A stretch of 64,000 bases of DNA from Schistocephalus solidus (taxonomy: Eukaryota > Platyhelminthes > Cestoda > Diphyllobothriidea > Diphyllobothriidae), in the NCBI GenBank assembly GCA_017591395.1, contig WEDG01003263.1, positions 62,001-126,000 on the forward strand, written 5' to 3'. The first letter of the stretch is position 1. Every line of letters begins with the position of its first letter. Below, one piece after another: positions 53,501 through 60,249 of this stretch. The notes beneath the pieces were generated by a model. The model did no database searches. It worked only from the letters and a program-made list of their open reading frames with translations, and was not told where the DNA came from. The translations under genes and the position numbers were made by a program.

Positions 53501-55681
53501 GGGTTAGGGTCAGGCCTCTGTTAATGGTCAAGGTTTGGGTGCGTGTTAACAGTAGGGTGTACTGTTAGGGTTAAGGTTAAAGTTACAGTTTAGTTTTATG
53601 TTAGGATTAAGACACGCGAATATTTATCCTTCCTGAAATTTATTGCAAGGCCACCTATGTTTGAGTGGGTGGGGCGTTCCTTTTCTCGTGTAGGCGGCCA
53701 TACAAGTCATCCCTACCTGATTCCTAACCGAAATAATGCGCTTATATGTTTCCTCGTGCATAATAGCTGCAAGTTAAACTGAAATGCACAGAAGATGATA
53801 ATAATTACTTTAAAGGTGATATGGGTAATTTTAAATCTTCACATCCTCTTTGTCTTTGATTACTCTGTACATGTAATCAGTGACCAATCTCGTGGAATTT
53901 TCATTGAAATTCTAAAATGCGATTTTGATTAGGAAGGATTCCTCATGTGGGGTTGTGATACCAATTATCCTGCAGCATAATCCAAATCTATTTCAGTCAC
54001 ACAAGGATGCCAACTTTTGAATGAGCTATTTGGCCGCCTGCACAAACCTACCTGTTAAAGTGTAAACTAGAATTCTCAGGCGCATTCTAGCTTACAAAAA
54101 GTTTACTTTGGTGGCCTTCTAATATCAGTTGTCGTGTAGCCAAATCCGAAGGTATTTCGGTGACGCTTCTTATCAGGTCGCCTGAAGACCATACCGTAAA
54201 ACTGGCAAATTTAGTAGTATGTTTCTGTCAGTTGATGTTCCATTTTACTATAAATCCATGTATAGCTTATGGGAAGCACGCACAAAGTATCCTTTTTTGT
54301 ACTTGTTTAGTAAAATACCACGTATTATTGAAACTTGAACCTCGAAAATAGGGTAGTTTTGTGAAACAAAATTTGCGATCATGTAATTTTTGAAGACCGT
54401 TGATGTCGATTCAAATAGAATCGTATCTGTTTGGTTAGTAATGCTCTTCATGAAGATTCTAACATTGTACCCGCCTATTACATATGTTTTCGAGCCTTAT
54501 ATGTTATTTTAATAGTATAGAGGAATTTATGATTTTTCTTTAGCGGAAAGTGCGTGGCTTGTAGGCTGGAAACTCCAACTGTAAGTGCAACGAAGAGTTC
54601 GAGTTCAAATGATTCAGGAATTTAAAAATGTTAAGAATAAAATATACTTCTCCCTCGTGTATATATTGAAATGATTTTAAAGAAGGAGATTATCGTTCAT
54701 GTTTCCCATAACATATATTTTGATTTTTAAGGGTATCGAAAAGCAATTAAAAAATGCTTAGTCTTTAAGTAGTCATTTTTGTCGATTGTGGTTTTCGCAG
54801 GTGAACTAAACGAAGTGCATTAAAAAGTCGGCATCCTGGCATGACTGAAACATCTTGTGATGGTGCTACACGACAATATTGCTTCCCCGCCCGAGTAATC
54901 CATTCTAATCGAATGCGTATCTCACAATTTCCGTCAATATTTCATGAGATACGCCACCTATGTCATTTACAGCGCTATGCTTTCCTACCAAAAAGCTGAT
55001 TGGTGGAAATTAGGTCATTATACTTGCTTCTCAGAATCGCTATCCACCATTCAAGATGTCATGTTCTGGTAATGTGTTTAAGTGTACTCACAAACAATTA
55101 AAACAAAATACTGTTTCTTTTACGACACCACTCAACATCACTCAACAAAAAAGTTATCGCGTTAGCCAGTTAACTGGCCATTGATGGTACTTTTTATTCA
55201 ACGATAATTGGTCTCGTGTCTACTGCTGTCATTGACCTTGCTCTGAATCATGACCACAGCCTCCCGTTATCTTACCGTCTGGAATATCTGTACGTGGCCT
55301 AAGCCATTCAGCGGTTCTACTGCTGTTGTTCAGCATGACTGCTATGTCAGTCCGTGTATCGTGTTGTTTTATGGGGTCTTTGTCGTTTATTCGGCTTCTA
55401 CGATGATTCGCATTAGACCTCTTGCCTGAAACGGTGACTTCACATATGGCAAAAACATTTTTGTACGGTAATATTCTTCACCTCACCTCTACTCTAGATT
55501 GAACTAAGTCTTCCTCATTGTCATTCGTATCAATGTTTAAGTTATTTTTTTGCAAATGTTTATTTAAACTCTGCTTCCTAACACTCTGTCGCTTTCTATT
55601 ACCGCCAGTTATGCAAGTCGCTGACATAATGCTCTTCAGTCGGGCTGTGTACAAATGCACTGTTGACGAAGCGGAATATGA
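20180..55681 (+). CDS. Arrestin (beta-arrestin-like), nine exons, 3' end outside window
   Basis: Arrestins bind phosphorylated, activated G-protein-coupled receptors at the plasma membrane, stop G-protein signalling and link receptors to endocytosis. The joined exons encode 310 residues that align in order with vertebrate beta-arrestins: GTR-VFKK (phosphate-sensor lysines), [14 protein letters not shown], the signature [19 protein letters not shown] (69-87), [14 protein letters not shown] (helix I, 148-161), [48 protein letters not shown] and [14 protein letters not shown]. This covers the N-domain and the start of the C-domain. The rest (finger/lariat loops of the C-domain, clathrin/AP2 motifs) is not in the window. 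Intron phases match at every junction. Compared with vertebrate proteins there is an extra segment of about 44 residues at about 98-147. The N-terminus [15 protein letters not shown] is longer than the usual MGDKGTR. Whether it is a visual or non-visual subtype cannot be decided here. Confidence 0.96.
20261..20291 (+). CDS. Arrestin exon 2
   Basis: Acceptor tttttcag, donor AAG|gtaacg. The first base completes Arg15, followed by [10 protein letters not shown]. The paired lysines correspond to the phosphate-sensing lysines of the arrestin N-terminus. At 31 nt it is a micro-exon. Intron 2 is 40 nt (20292-20331). Confidence 0.95.
20332..20392 (+). CDS. Arrestin exon 3
   Basis: Acceptor attcatag, donor ATCG|gtacgc. 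Encodes [20 protein letters not shown] plus one base, matching LTVYLGKRDFVDH..DPVD of vertebrate proteins. The conserved Arg of KRDF (polar core/phosphate sensor region) is kept. Intron 3 is 34 nt (20393-20426). Confidence 0.96.
20427..20800 (+). CDS. Arrestin exon 4 with Thr/Ser/Pro-rich insertion
   Basis: Acceptor tgtttag, donor TTCGAG|gtagac. The exon completes Glu46 and encodes residues 47-170. It holds the PROSITE-style arrestin signature [19 protein letters not shown] and helix I ([14 protein letters not shown]). Between YPPQ (95-98) and PLTR (148) there are about 50 residues where vertebrate proteins have about six. The extra segment contains many Thr, Ser, Pro and Ala. It is continuous open frame with no internal splice signals, so it is probably translated. 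Confidence 0.97.
20801..23985 (+). other. Arrestin intron 4 (3.2 kb), no other feature recognised
   Basis: AT-rich sequence with scattered pyrimidine tracts. I found no retroelement motif, RNA gene or exon of another gene on either strand. Confidence 0.6.
23986..24045 (+). CDS. Arrestin exon 5
   Basis: Acceptor ccctctgtag, donor GGAAAG|gtgagc; exactly 20 codons, [20 protein letters not shown]. It aligns with [20 protein letters not shown] of vertebrate beta-arrestin in length and position. Phase 0 at both ends fits exons 4 and 6. Confidence 0.93.
24861..25180 (+). repeat. Dispersed repeat family X, copy 1
   Basis: Shares ordered blocks with 37431-37640 and 46774-47030. These include GGCACACGTAGGTG, CCGCACCAACC, CTGACTCCGCCTCCGGTC, TTGACATCGGGCACAGGCG, TCTACTATCGC-TAAAACTAAT and TGTGGAGCATA...CGAACTGTC. 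All three copies lie on the same strand. No coding capacity is seen; it is probably an unclassified non-autonomous element. Confidence 0.75.
26511..27471. mobile_element. Foldback-like element, copy 1 (about 960 bp, long inverted repeats)
   Basis: The outer 190 bases on each side are inverted copies. The left GAAATGTCAACCGCAATGCT and TTCGATTCAAAC are matched on the reverse complement of the right end by GAAATGTCAACAGAATTACT and TTCGATTCAAAC. The arms continue through GCAGCCTAAT, CTTCCGACCAC and GCTGTAAAA..TGACTACTTAA. The interior is also roughly palindromic (CGGTTTTAAC versus AAAACCGAAC). No transposase frame is present. Homologous copies lie at 40.1 and 53.9 kb. Confidence 0.85.
27597..27790 (+). 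repeat. Degenerate TTAGGG repeat with conserved flank, copy 1
   Basis: Repeated GGTTAGGGTT-, GTTAGAGTTTAGGG- and TTATGTTAGGG-like units run to about 27690. They are followed by AATATTTTACCCTTTCTG and later GGGGCCAAATAAGTCACCCT. The same order (tract, CGAATATTTATCCTTCCTG, then GGCCATACAAGTCATCCCT) is present at 53.5 kb, with a third version at 61.6 kb, so the flank belongs to the repeat unit. Confidence 0.7.
28915..29440 (+). mobile_element. RTE-like non-LTR retrotransposon 3' fragment (family R2 of this window)
   Basis: The plus strand reads [20 protein letters not shown] and then a decayed DCECW segment ([10 protein letters not shown]). This is followed by [20 protein letters not shown] and [12 protein letters not shown]. 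The minus-strand copy at 56-58 kb has the corresponding VSRIDAARRVFSSSRKCLW and VALYGCECW. Between RWFRH and GGQFKTW is a local duplication of the unit TACTATTCTCGCTT-CGTGCTGTTGCCCG (29187-29275). It is a dead 3' fragment about 260 bp upstream of arrestin exon 6. Confidence 0.75.
29701..29768 (+). CDS. Arrestin exon 6
   Basis: Acceptor gtcctttag, donor GCTCG|gtatgt; 68 nt. Encodes [20 protein letters not shown] then QA and two bases of Arg213. It matches [20 protein letters not shown] of vertebrate proteins. The basic residues that precede NSVR in vertebrates (HKR) are reduced to QAR here. Confidence 0.95.
30547..31967 (+). mobile_element. Penelope-like element 1 with inverted flanking repeats
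   Basis: A left arm (30547-30930) and a right arm (31625-31967) are inverted copies. For example, GCAGGCGTATACAGCAGGAT at the left end is answered by ATCCTACTGTTTACGCCTGC at the right end. CTGTTTTGAGGTCTACATAG is answered by CTATGTAGACCTCAAAACAG. Between them is the C-terminal part of a Penelope-type protein. Inverted or partial duplicated ends (pLTRs) are characteristic of this class. The element is 5'-truncated and inactive. Confidence 0.85.
30963..31690 (+). pseudogene. Penelope-like reverse transcriptase C-terminus with GIY-YIG endonuclease remnant
   Basis: The first part reads [20 protein letters not shown] then [20 protein letters not shown]. This aligns with the second Penelope-like element at 60.5 kb (RRPDGRIRVSVYLKKTWSGQ, YTHFVSFVPLKFNRNLVRCL). 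After a frame shift near 31262 it continues to [17 protein letters not shown], a stop, and [14 protein letters not shown]. That is the GIY-YIG-type nuclease region (YIGxTxRxLxxRxxEH). The reverse transcriptase core is missing, so the copy is dead. Confidence 0.8.
32330..32388 (+). repeat. SINE body fragment with hammerhead-like core
   Basis: The segment CTGATGATGGCTAATAAGCC-AGAAATGGCCATT through CCTTGTCTTTGTCGGT recurs, with changes, on the minus strand at 51436-51495, where it follows a tRNA-like head. No tRNA-like head is seen here, so this copy appears 5'-truncated. Confidence 0.6.
32504..32537. repeat. (TA)n microsatellite
   Basis: Seventeen uninterrupted AT units just upstream of the RTE-like element. 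Confidence 0.95.
33252..36738 (+). pseudogene. Endonuclease-reverse transcriptase of element R1
   Basis: The endonuclease begins [20 protein letters not shown] and [20 protein letters not shown] (33250-33430). It continues through [20 protein letters not shown], where the catalytic GDFNAR has become SEFIAR, and ends near [18 protein letters not shown]. The RT follows: [56 protein letters not shown] (motif A), [20 protein letters not shown] (motif B) and [11 protein letters not shown] (catalytic FADD at 35496-35507). The thumb region ends at [20 protein letters not shown]. Frame shifts occur near 33470, 34170, 34580, 35170 and 35900. The altered endonuclease residues show it could not work even in frame. 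Confidence 0.88.
36389..36726 (+). other. Three C2H2-like zinc-finger motifs at the C-terminus of element R1
   Basis: Motif 1 (36389-36457) is [20 protein letters not shown] with QCH. Motif 2 (36546-36608) is [20 protein letters not shown] then H. Motif 3 (36672-36726) begins CPHCPRI and, after a one-base shift, continues [11 protein letters not shown]. All share CxxC, RIGL(I/V)GH and a closing H or C, so they look like tandem duplicates of one finger. Position after the RT suggests a nucleic-acid-binding tail for target choice or template RNA binding; that is inference. Confidence 0.75.
36742..37430 (+). repeat. Repetitive flank downstream of element R1
   Basis: No gene is recognised. The 17-mer AAGGTTGCCAACTGACA occurs twice in direct orientation, at 36931 and 37320, 389 bp apart, each preceded by a GTGG/GTCGTGG-rich context. 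This suggests a partial tandem duplication or two partial copies of a dispersed repeat that continues into family X copy 2. Confidence 0.4.
37431..37640 (+). repeat. Dispersed repeat family X, copy 2
   Basis: Contains the family blocks CCACCTCCGGTCTTC, ATGACACCGGGTTCAG, GTGTGATAGCTGCAG, TTTACTCTCGCTTAAAACTTAT and TGTGGAGCATACGGTGGACA followed by GAACTGTCGTCG. It lacks the 5' block with CGCACCAACC seen in copies 1 and 3. Confidence 0.75.
38176..38258 (-). repeat. tRNA-like sequence (SINE head or tRNA pseudogene)
   Basis: The minus strand folds partly like a tRNA. It has a perfect 7-bp acceptor stem GGCCTCG/CGAGGCC, a D arm GCTCAGTTGGCTAGAGC containing the A box, and a T arm GTGGGTTCGAATCACAC containing a perfect B box (GGTTCGAATC). 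The anticodon arm GGCTGTACTAAAGCC would expose ACT and has an imperfect closing pair. The region between it and the T arm is 13 nt, too long for a class I tRNA. A tRNA-derived SINE head is favoured, but a decayed tRNA cannot be excluded. Confidence 0.6.
39144..39168 (+). repeat. Short TTAGGG-type tract
   Basis: AAGGGTTAGGGTTAAAATTA is a two-unit telomere-like tract. Unlike the tracts at 27.6, 53.5 and 61.6 kb it lacks the conserved downstream flank, so membership in that family is uncertain. Confidence 0.4.
40061..41023. mobile_element. Foldback-like element, copy 2 (about 960 bp)
   Basis: Left arm text AAATGTCAATTGAAATTCTG, CTCGATTCGAAAAGAAAATA, TATTTCATTCACTTAAGGA and GAGCCTCTTCTGGCCG is answered by the reverse complement of the right end (AATTGTCAACCAAAAATCGG, TTCGGTTCGAAAAAAATTAC, TATTTAATTCACTTCAGGA, GAACCTCTTTCTGGCC). 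Arms exceed 190 bp at moderate identity. Order and spacing match copy 1, so these are one family rather than independent palindromes. Confidence 0.82.
41024..43140 (+). other. Arrestin intron 6, right part: no gene recognised
   Basis: Short open frames near 41080-41536 (plus) and 41681-41938 (minus) have no known motif. I see no retroelement text here, although undescribed repeats are likely. Confidence 0.4.
43148..43242. repeat. (CT)n/(CG)n microsatellite cluster before exon 7
   Basis: A CTCTCTCTCGCGCGCGCGCACGCG tract (43151-43178) is followed by a CTCTCTCTCT tract (43208-43242) ending 63 nt before the exon 7 acceptor. The pyrimidine strand is the sense strand of the arrestin gene. Confidence 0.9.
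43306..43441 (+). CDS. Arrestin exon 7
   Basis: Acceptor ccccttag, donor AAAGAG|gtgctt. The first base completes Arg213, then 45 codons run from [20 protein letters not shown] to [10 protein letters not shown]. This matches NSVRLVIRKVQYAPERPGPQ and LHLEASLDKE of vertebrate proteins, spanning the N-domain to C-domain hinge. Confidence 0.97.
43442..45841 (+). other. Arrestin intron 7 (2.4 kb), no other feature recognised
   Basis: Open frames at 44747-44965 and 45329-45648 lack recognisable motifs and no repeat family of this window is present. I see nothing further. Confidence 0.5.
45842..45926 (+). CDS. Arrestin exon 8
   Basis: Acceptor tcctcttgtag, donor TTTCCG|gtaagc; 28 codons plus one base. 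Encodes [20 protein letters not shown] and TVKKVKVS. This aligns with [20 protein letters not shown] and TVKKIKIS of beta-arrestin (start of the C-domain). Confidence 0.97.
46774..47030 (+). repeat. Dispersed repeat family X, copy 3
   Basis: Shares with copy 1 the blocks GGCACGCGTAGGTGCAG, GCCGCACCAACC, CTGATTCCGCCTCTGGTC, TTGACACCGGGCACAGGC and TCTACTATCACTTAAAACTAAT. It shares with copies 1 and 2 the block TGTGGAGCATACGGTGGACC, ending near GAACTGTCA. Confidence 0.78.
47031..48430 (+). other. Arrestin intron 8, no gene recognised
   Basis: No protein motif, RNA gene or family repeat was recognised between family X copy 3 and the Gypsy-like relic. The minus-strand relic may extend a little into this stretch as 3' flank or LTR, but no LTR pair could be seen. 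Confidence 0.4.
48439..51337 (-). mobile_element. Gypsy-like (Ty3-type) LTR retrotransposon pol relic
   Basis: Read on the minus strand the order is protease-like region, reverse transcriptase, RNase H side, integrase, as in Ty3/Gypsy elements. Protease-side text near 50675-51007 includes [20 protein letters not shown]. An RT active-site remnant near 50240 reads VDNITICG (YxDDIxIxS position). It is followed by [20 protein letters not shown] and [20 protein letters not shown]. The connection region contains [18 protein letters not shown] (49990). Integrase follows: zinc-binding HP...C.C..C ([32 protein letters not shown]; 49261-49473), then [20 protein letters not shown] (48757-49068). Stops and frame changes are frequent and no LTRs were recognised. 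Confidence 0.75.
51436..51592 (-). repeat. tRNA-derived SINE (Arg-type head) with body shared with 32.3 kb
   Basis: The minus strand begins with a tRNA-like head: TTGTGGCGCAGTGGGTAGAG (A box) and GAGTTAGAGCCTCGGG (decayed B box GTTCGAGCC). It is followed by a body reading CTGATGACGACTAATAAGCC-AGAAATGGTCATT and TTGTCTTTGTCGGT. The body is the same as at 32330-32388. It abuts the hairpin element at 51628. Confidence 0.68.
51628..51850. mobile_element. 223-bp hairpin (MITE-like) element
   Basis: Two arms of about 107 nt (51628-51735 and 51743-51850) are inverted copies at high identity. GTAAGATGGCGTTTACCGAT on the left is matched by GTAAGACGGCGTTTACCGAT on the reverse complement of the right end. 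The matches continue through GTTGTGCCTTGAGGCTCAAC to the centre (ATGATATAGG). It has no coding capacity. CTATG/CTAGG next to the ends could be a decayed target duplication. Confidence 0.88.
52036..52344 (-). other. Open frame upstream of the Gypsy-like pol; possible gag remnant
   Basis: A 102-codon minus-strand frame contains [20 protein letters not shown] and [20 protein letters not shown]. It lies where gag would be expected relative to the minus-strand pol, but no zinc knuckle or known Gag motif is seen. It may equally be a chance frame or part of another element. Confidence 0.25.
52345..53455 (+). other. Arrestin intron 8, no gene recognised
   Basis: I see no motif or family repeat here. 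Short open frames at 52589-52969 are featureless. Confidence 0.4.
53456..53725 (+). repeat. Degenerate TTAGGG repeat with conserved flank, copy 2
   Basis: Units such as TTTAGGGTTAGAGTTA, GTTAGGGTTAGGGTCA and TGTTAGGGTTAAGGTTAAAG run to about 53610. They are followed by the family flank CGCGAATATTTATCCTTCCTG, a GGGCGTTCC block and GGCCATACAAGTCATCCCT. It lies 160 bp before foldback copy 3. Confidence 0.75.
53885..54960. mobile_element. Foldback-like element, copy 3 (about 1.08 kb)
   Basis: The left arm has TTTTCATTGAAATTCTAAAA, AATTATCCTGCAGCATAATC, TTCAGTCACACAAGGATGCC and AACTTTTGAATG. The reverse complement of the right end reads ATTGACGGAAATTGTGAGAT, TCAGTCATGCCAGGATGCC, GACTTTTTAATGC and AAAAATGACTACTTAA. 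Left-arm text also resembles copy 2 (TTGAAATTCTGAAAT, GAATGAGCC), confirming one family. The arms are more diverged than in copies 1 and 2. Confidence 0.75.
55609..55681 (+). CDS. Arrestin exon 9 (last exon in window)
   Basis: Acceptor accgccag, donor TATGA|gtaagt. TT completes Val287, then [20 protein letters not shown] and AEY follow and two bases GA remain (phase 2). It aligns with [20 protein letters not shown] of beta-arrestin. The next exon (expected to encode the ...FCKVYTLTPFLANNREKRG-type segment) was not found up to 64000. Confidence 0.96.
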
Positions 55682-56069
55682 GTAAGTTTATGAACCCCTC
55701 TTTTTAACTCTTCTTGTTACTGTTTTGTGTCTGGTAGTTCCATTTAAATTGATTGATTCTCGAGACATTGCTGAAATAACTGGTACTATCGTAGTTAAGA
55801 AGAATCTAACTTTCCATCTATTCAGTAAATACTCAACTATTTTGTTTACCCCATCAACTGCCAAATAACCAGCGCTAGGCTCCCCATCTTCCTCTTGACT
55901 CCGGTCCCATTCTCTCGTTCGCTAGTTTCTGTTGCTGGACCTTATCACTTATGGAGGATATTGTCGCCGGATTAGGTGGGTTGCTTGGGAGCGAGTGCTT
56001 GGGGAGGGCATCAGGCTTCACCTAAAAATATCAGATTCGCATGTTTTTGGAGTCGAGAGAGAGAGAGAA

Positions 56070-58330
56070 AACAAATTAGCGTCTCCTGCATCCATCTTGT
56101 ACTTGTACGTATTACGGCTGCGATCATTCCTGATCTAGACGGTCTCGATTATGTCGCAGATAGTGCTCCTCCACGCGTTACGATCCGCGCAAGCAGACCT
56201 GGACAGCTCAATCCATTCTCTTCGCCAACGACGAATGCCGAATACCGAAGGTCCAAGAACAACTTCCATGTCCTGACGAACTGTGTCGAGCCAGGTTTTG
56301 AGCTGACCCCCTCTTCGACGTCTCTAATTGGGTAGTGGAGTCGGTTCAAGGGCAGTAGCACTGAGCTCGTAAGGTGGGCGACGAAGAACATGCCCGAAAC
56401 ACATCATTCGTCGTTCTTGGATGACTTGCGATGTTAGCGTAGCGAGTGCGGACTGTCTCATTTGAGACAAAATCTGTGTACTTCACTCGGAGGATGGTCC
56501 TCAAGCAGTGGTGGTCAAATGCCTCCAATTTTCCCTCATCTTCCACGCATGTAACCCAGCATTCACAACCATAGAGAGCGACAGAGTGGACAGACGCACG
56601 GTATATGCGAATCTCTGCGGCGATAGAAATGTTGCGTCGGGTCCACAGGCACTTTCTACTGCTTGAGAAAACCCGACGAGCAGCATCGATTCGGGAGACT
56701 GTCATCATTTTTCTGTTCATTTGGCAGAAACCTCGCCTCAAGTTATTTGAAACGGTTCAACTCTTCAAATTGACAGCCGTCAACCTCGAGAGGTGCTTTC
56801 TCCTGGGCAGAGATGCAGCTTGGTTAAACGTTGGTCTTCCCCGCATTTATGGGCAAACCAACCGATTTAGCGACTTCATTCACCTGTGACACCAGAGACT
56901 GCAGTTTGAAGCTAGTAAGGCGATATCATCTGCGTAGTCGAGGTCAGCTAGCCGGCGTCAGGGTGCAAGCTCAACACCGTCCTCTTCATGCAGGGCCTTC
57001 CCAAGAATCCAGTCGATAGCGTAGTTGAACAGGATGGGCGATCCAATACAACCTTGTCGAACGCCAGACCAGATATCAAATGCTTGTGAAACATTGTTAT
57101 GGACCAAAACTCGCGCAGTAGTTGAGCTGGAATAGGCCTTGAGCATGGCGATGATTTTCGGTGGTAGACCATCTTATGCCATTATCCGCCATAAAGACTC
57201 ACCATTGACGGAATCGAACGCGGTGGTAAAATCGACAAAGCAGACGGCCGTCGGTTGCTGGTAACTATCGCGGAATTAACGAATGCGCCTAAGTGTGAAT
57301 ATTTGGTCCGCACATCGACGCCCAGCACGGAATCGGGCTTGGTTGGGCTTCGTCCTAGAGTCGCACACAGCCTGGAATCGCCTGAGGAGGTCAATAGCGA
57401 AGATATTAGCAACAACGTCGTTTTCGCATTTTCATTAGTCTCCCTTCTTGTGGACAGGCACAAGGATGCCTGAGCCCCAGTAATCAAGAACAACCTCGTC
57501 TTTCCAGGCTTTTACAATCACTTTATGGAGCCAGGGTGCCATTGTGTTGGCACAAGACTTGTAGATTTCATAGGGTATACCGTTCTCTCCAGGTGCCTTG
57601 TTTTCGCGCAACCTCCTTATGGCATCAGTGACTTCTCCTTCAGAAAGGGGGTTGCATAGGCAGGAGAGGTAGGATAATCCGTTGCATGTGGTAAGGGGGT
57701 TCTGGGCTTGGTAGCACAGAAGGTTCTCGTAGTGCTCAACCTTGCCCGGGTTTTCAGCAATAAAGCTGCCATTCACTTCACGAACAGAGTCGCTCAGTGT
57801 AGAGGGCCTGCCACTAACGTGGCGGATAATTTGATAGAGTTTTCGAGTGTCACCTACGTTTGAGGCCTGCTCCATCGAGGTCGCTATTCCAGCCCAATAT
57901 TTCTTCCGGTCTTCCCTAACCGATTTTGCCATCATCTTTCGGAGTTGGCGGAAGGAAGCACCGTTGCGGGACCTGGCTCGAGCCATCTGGGCAGACAACT
58001 GCAGGGTTCTTCCACTGATCCAATCACTGTGGCGTTGCTGAGTAAACCCAAGGATTTTCTCAGCTGCCCCATGGACTAGTCTTCAGTGATGACCACTTAC
58101 TACTGCCTTCTCCGTCTGCTCGGGTAATAAAACAAGAACAGATTTTTTTGTCCAGGGCCTCGTCAGTGCCGGGTTGCCGGATTTTGGTGACATCGAGGCG
58201 TCTGGTGCCTGACATTTTGGGTGCGGATGATAGATGCACTTTCAAGCGTGTACGGACGAGAACATGGTCCGACCCATAGGCATTACCAGTCTCAGCACCA
58301 CACATCTATCTGCTATCACAGCTAACCTTC
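56070..58330 (-). mobile_element. RTE-like non-LTR retrotransposon R2, 5'-truncated
   Basis: The copy starts inside the endonuclease at about 58330 and runs on the minus strand through the RT to a 3' region near 56070. It is the same family as the plus-strand fragment at 28.9-29.4 kb. It lies in arrestin intron 9, antisense to the gene. Confidence 0.85.
56346..58305 (-). pseudogene. Endonuclease C-terminus and reverse transcriptase of element R2
   Basis: From the right: NAYGSDHVLVRTRLKVHLSS is the SDH motif that closes the endonuclease (58060-58305). Linker text follows: RKLYQIIRHVSGRPSTLSDS, EGEVTDAIRRLRENKAPGEN and GIPYEIYKSCA, the KAPGxDGIPxE motif with D changed to N. Then come LDYWGSGILVPVHKKGD, a decayed AFDSV region near 57200, VRQGCIGSPILFNYAIDWIL (motif B, 57000-57060), VSRIDAARRVFSSSRKCLW, YRASVHSVALYGCECW and RTILRVKYTDFVSNETVRTR. 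The catalytic YADD region near 56890-56940 is deleted or decayed (a remnant reads DLDYADD-like in antisense of CGTAGTCGAGGTCAGC). Frame shifts are present at several points. Confidence 0.85.
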
Positions 58331-60040
58331 ACTGAAGGCCGTTCCACTTTCCGCCACCTTTGGACGCGCCGGGTAGCCAGTAGCTAGGCTAATGGGTAAC
58401 CTATCTTCCTGCGTTCATCGCCGACAGTTGCAGTTGGTACGATAATGGCTTGCTTTTCCGCATGCCAGTCGCTAATTTCCCCAATGCCATTCCTGGTCGT
58501 TGTTTACTGACGTGATAATCACTCGGACATTTCGCTCGCTGTCACTGACAGGAGTGTTTTCCCGCGTGTCCAGCCAAGGTTAGAGTGTGGGGGAGCGGGG
58601 CATCCTTGTGCTTGTTGGTGGGTGGTTGATCGGAAAATCGGGACTAAAATAACTCGTGGTACAAGCGATATTTCATCTCTCGCCAAAATTTCGGCCACGT
58701 CTAACTTAAAGGAGTCGGGTACGCGACAAAATATCTATTCCGAAGTCAATTTTTCTTGGATGAGTTTTGCAGCGTGAATTATCACAGTATCTGGTATGAT
58801 TAACTCCTTTTTCCGAGTAAGTAGTCCTCGTTGTTTGCAAATTAATGCAGTCCTTTCACGTTGGAGCTGCATGAAGTAGATGTAAGTTGTAATTATGTGA
58901 CCTGCGTCGACGAACTCGTAGTGAGCATTACCGACAGCGGTTCACAATTTATGAATCGCAATCTTCCAAGGGTGAGACAGTTCTCTTGAGGGACATGGAA
59001 TTGGATCACTTGATGACAACCCGTGAAGTTTCGCTTGGTAATGCAGTCGAAAATCAGTGTTTCATCACAAGTAGACAACTTATAAATAATTATGGCGTTT
59101 AGAGGCGAAGATCAAACGTTTGGTCTTCGAAGCACGTTTATGTGAATCTCTGCAAAAATTGTATGCTAAGCTTCTGCGATTTTCCTAATCGATAGAAATA
59201 GAAACGTCTTATTTTTTCATGCTGAACATTTTGAGAGTTCTTGACGGTCCATTTTCGAATTTTTCAACAACACCTATTAACTCTTGGTTATCGACAACGG
59301 ATGGCCTTTTTAAACGTGACCTCTTTTCAAGGCTTTATACGCTACATTTTCAGCGATGGGAGTTGATTCCTACCTGTCCTACGTCATCCCTGCTGTCAAC
59401 CCTTCTTTATTTCTATAAAGCCTGCAACCTATCCATATGTCATGTATTATGTAGATATGTTGCATTCATTGCGAAAATGTATGATAGTTTACAGCAGGGA
59501 TAATGTGGGAAAGGTGGGAATCAGCTCCAAGCTCTTATGACTTCGAAGATTGTTCTCTCATAATGAATGTAACAAAACTTAATATCTTCTGAGGATTTAG
59601 GCAAAGTGACGTAGCGTATAGATCCAACGTCCGTCAAGCTAGCATGATCGTTAAATAGAGTAAATGTAGCACCCTCTGATCTGGAACCCATTGTTAGGCC
59701 CCTACCATGCGTCTATGAGCTAAGGAAAGGAGATAATTGAGACTAGAAAAATTTTGGGCCTTTCCATTCACGACTCCCAGATATAACTTGATAAAAAAAT
59801 AGGGTTGGAAAACACCCCACCGATTTCCCCGCCTACAGGATTGAGTATGTTTGTTCGATTTTTGTTCGGAAAGTCTAGTCTACAAATCTTGTACGTGGTC
59901 GCATAGTGAGGAGTAGCCAGTATTCGAGTCGTAATATGTAGGGGTCGAAGCATTGGTTGTACTCAGAGCCCTACAATCATCACGCCTTGTTCCGTTGTAG
60001 GAAGAGAAGGGGAAAGACCAGTAGGAGTTGTGTGTTCTTT
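58331..60040 (+). other. Arrestin intron 9, no gene recognised
   Basis: No retroelement motif, RNA gene or exon was recognised. Open frames at 58893-59078 (minus) and 59219-59503 (plus) are featureless. Confidence 0.4.
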
Positions 60041-60041
60041 A

Positions 60042-60146
60042 CAGCTGAAATGTCCGTTTATTCAGATGCAACCCTAAAGATATCATCCACGTAGCGCCCA
60101 TAATATTTTAGACGGTTTATCTGCGGACGAAGCTGTAAAGCTTCGG
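60042..60146 (-). mobile_element. Inverted duplicate of part of Penelope-like element 2
   Basis: This 105-bp segment is the reverse complement of 60292-60395 with a few changes (arm sequences CAGATAAACCGTCTAAAATA, CTACGTGGATGATATCTTTA, GACATTTCAGCTG). On the minus strand it would encode YYGRYVDDIFRVASE, where the plus-strand element encodes YNWRYVDDIFTVASE. The two halves are separated by about 145 bp. Confidence 0.85.
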
Positions 60147-60249
60147 AGTGTACACGAAGGCAGTCCACAATCGAAGCTCCCAGAAGACCCAAGTCGGTAC
60201 GTACACATTCTTTTGTCTATATCTCTTGACAAAACGCCGCTCGAAGTCG

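Noticed and set aside
26511..54960. CRISPR-like or tandem array interpretation of recurrent blocks
   Set aside because: The recurrent blocks are long inverted repeats at distant positions, not short direct repeats with regular spacers.
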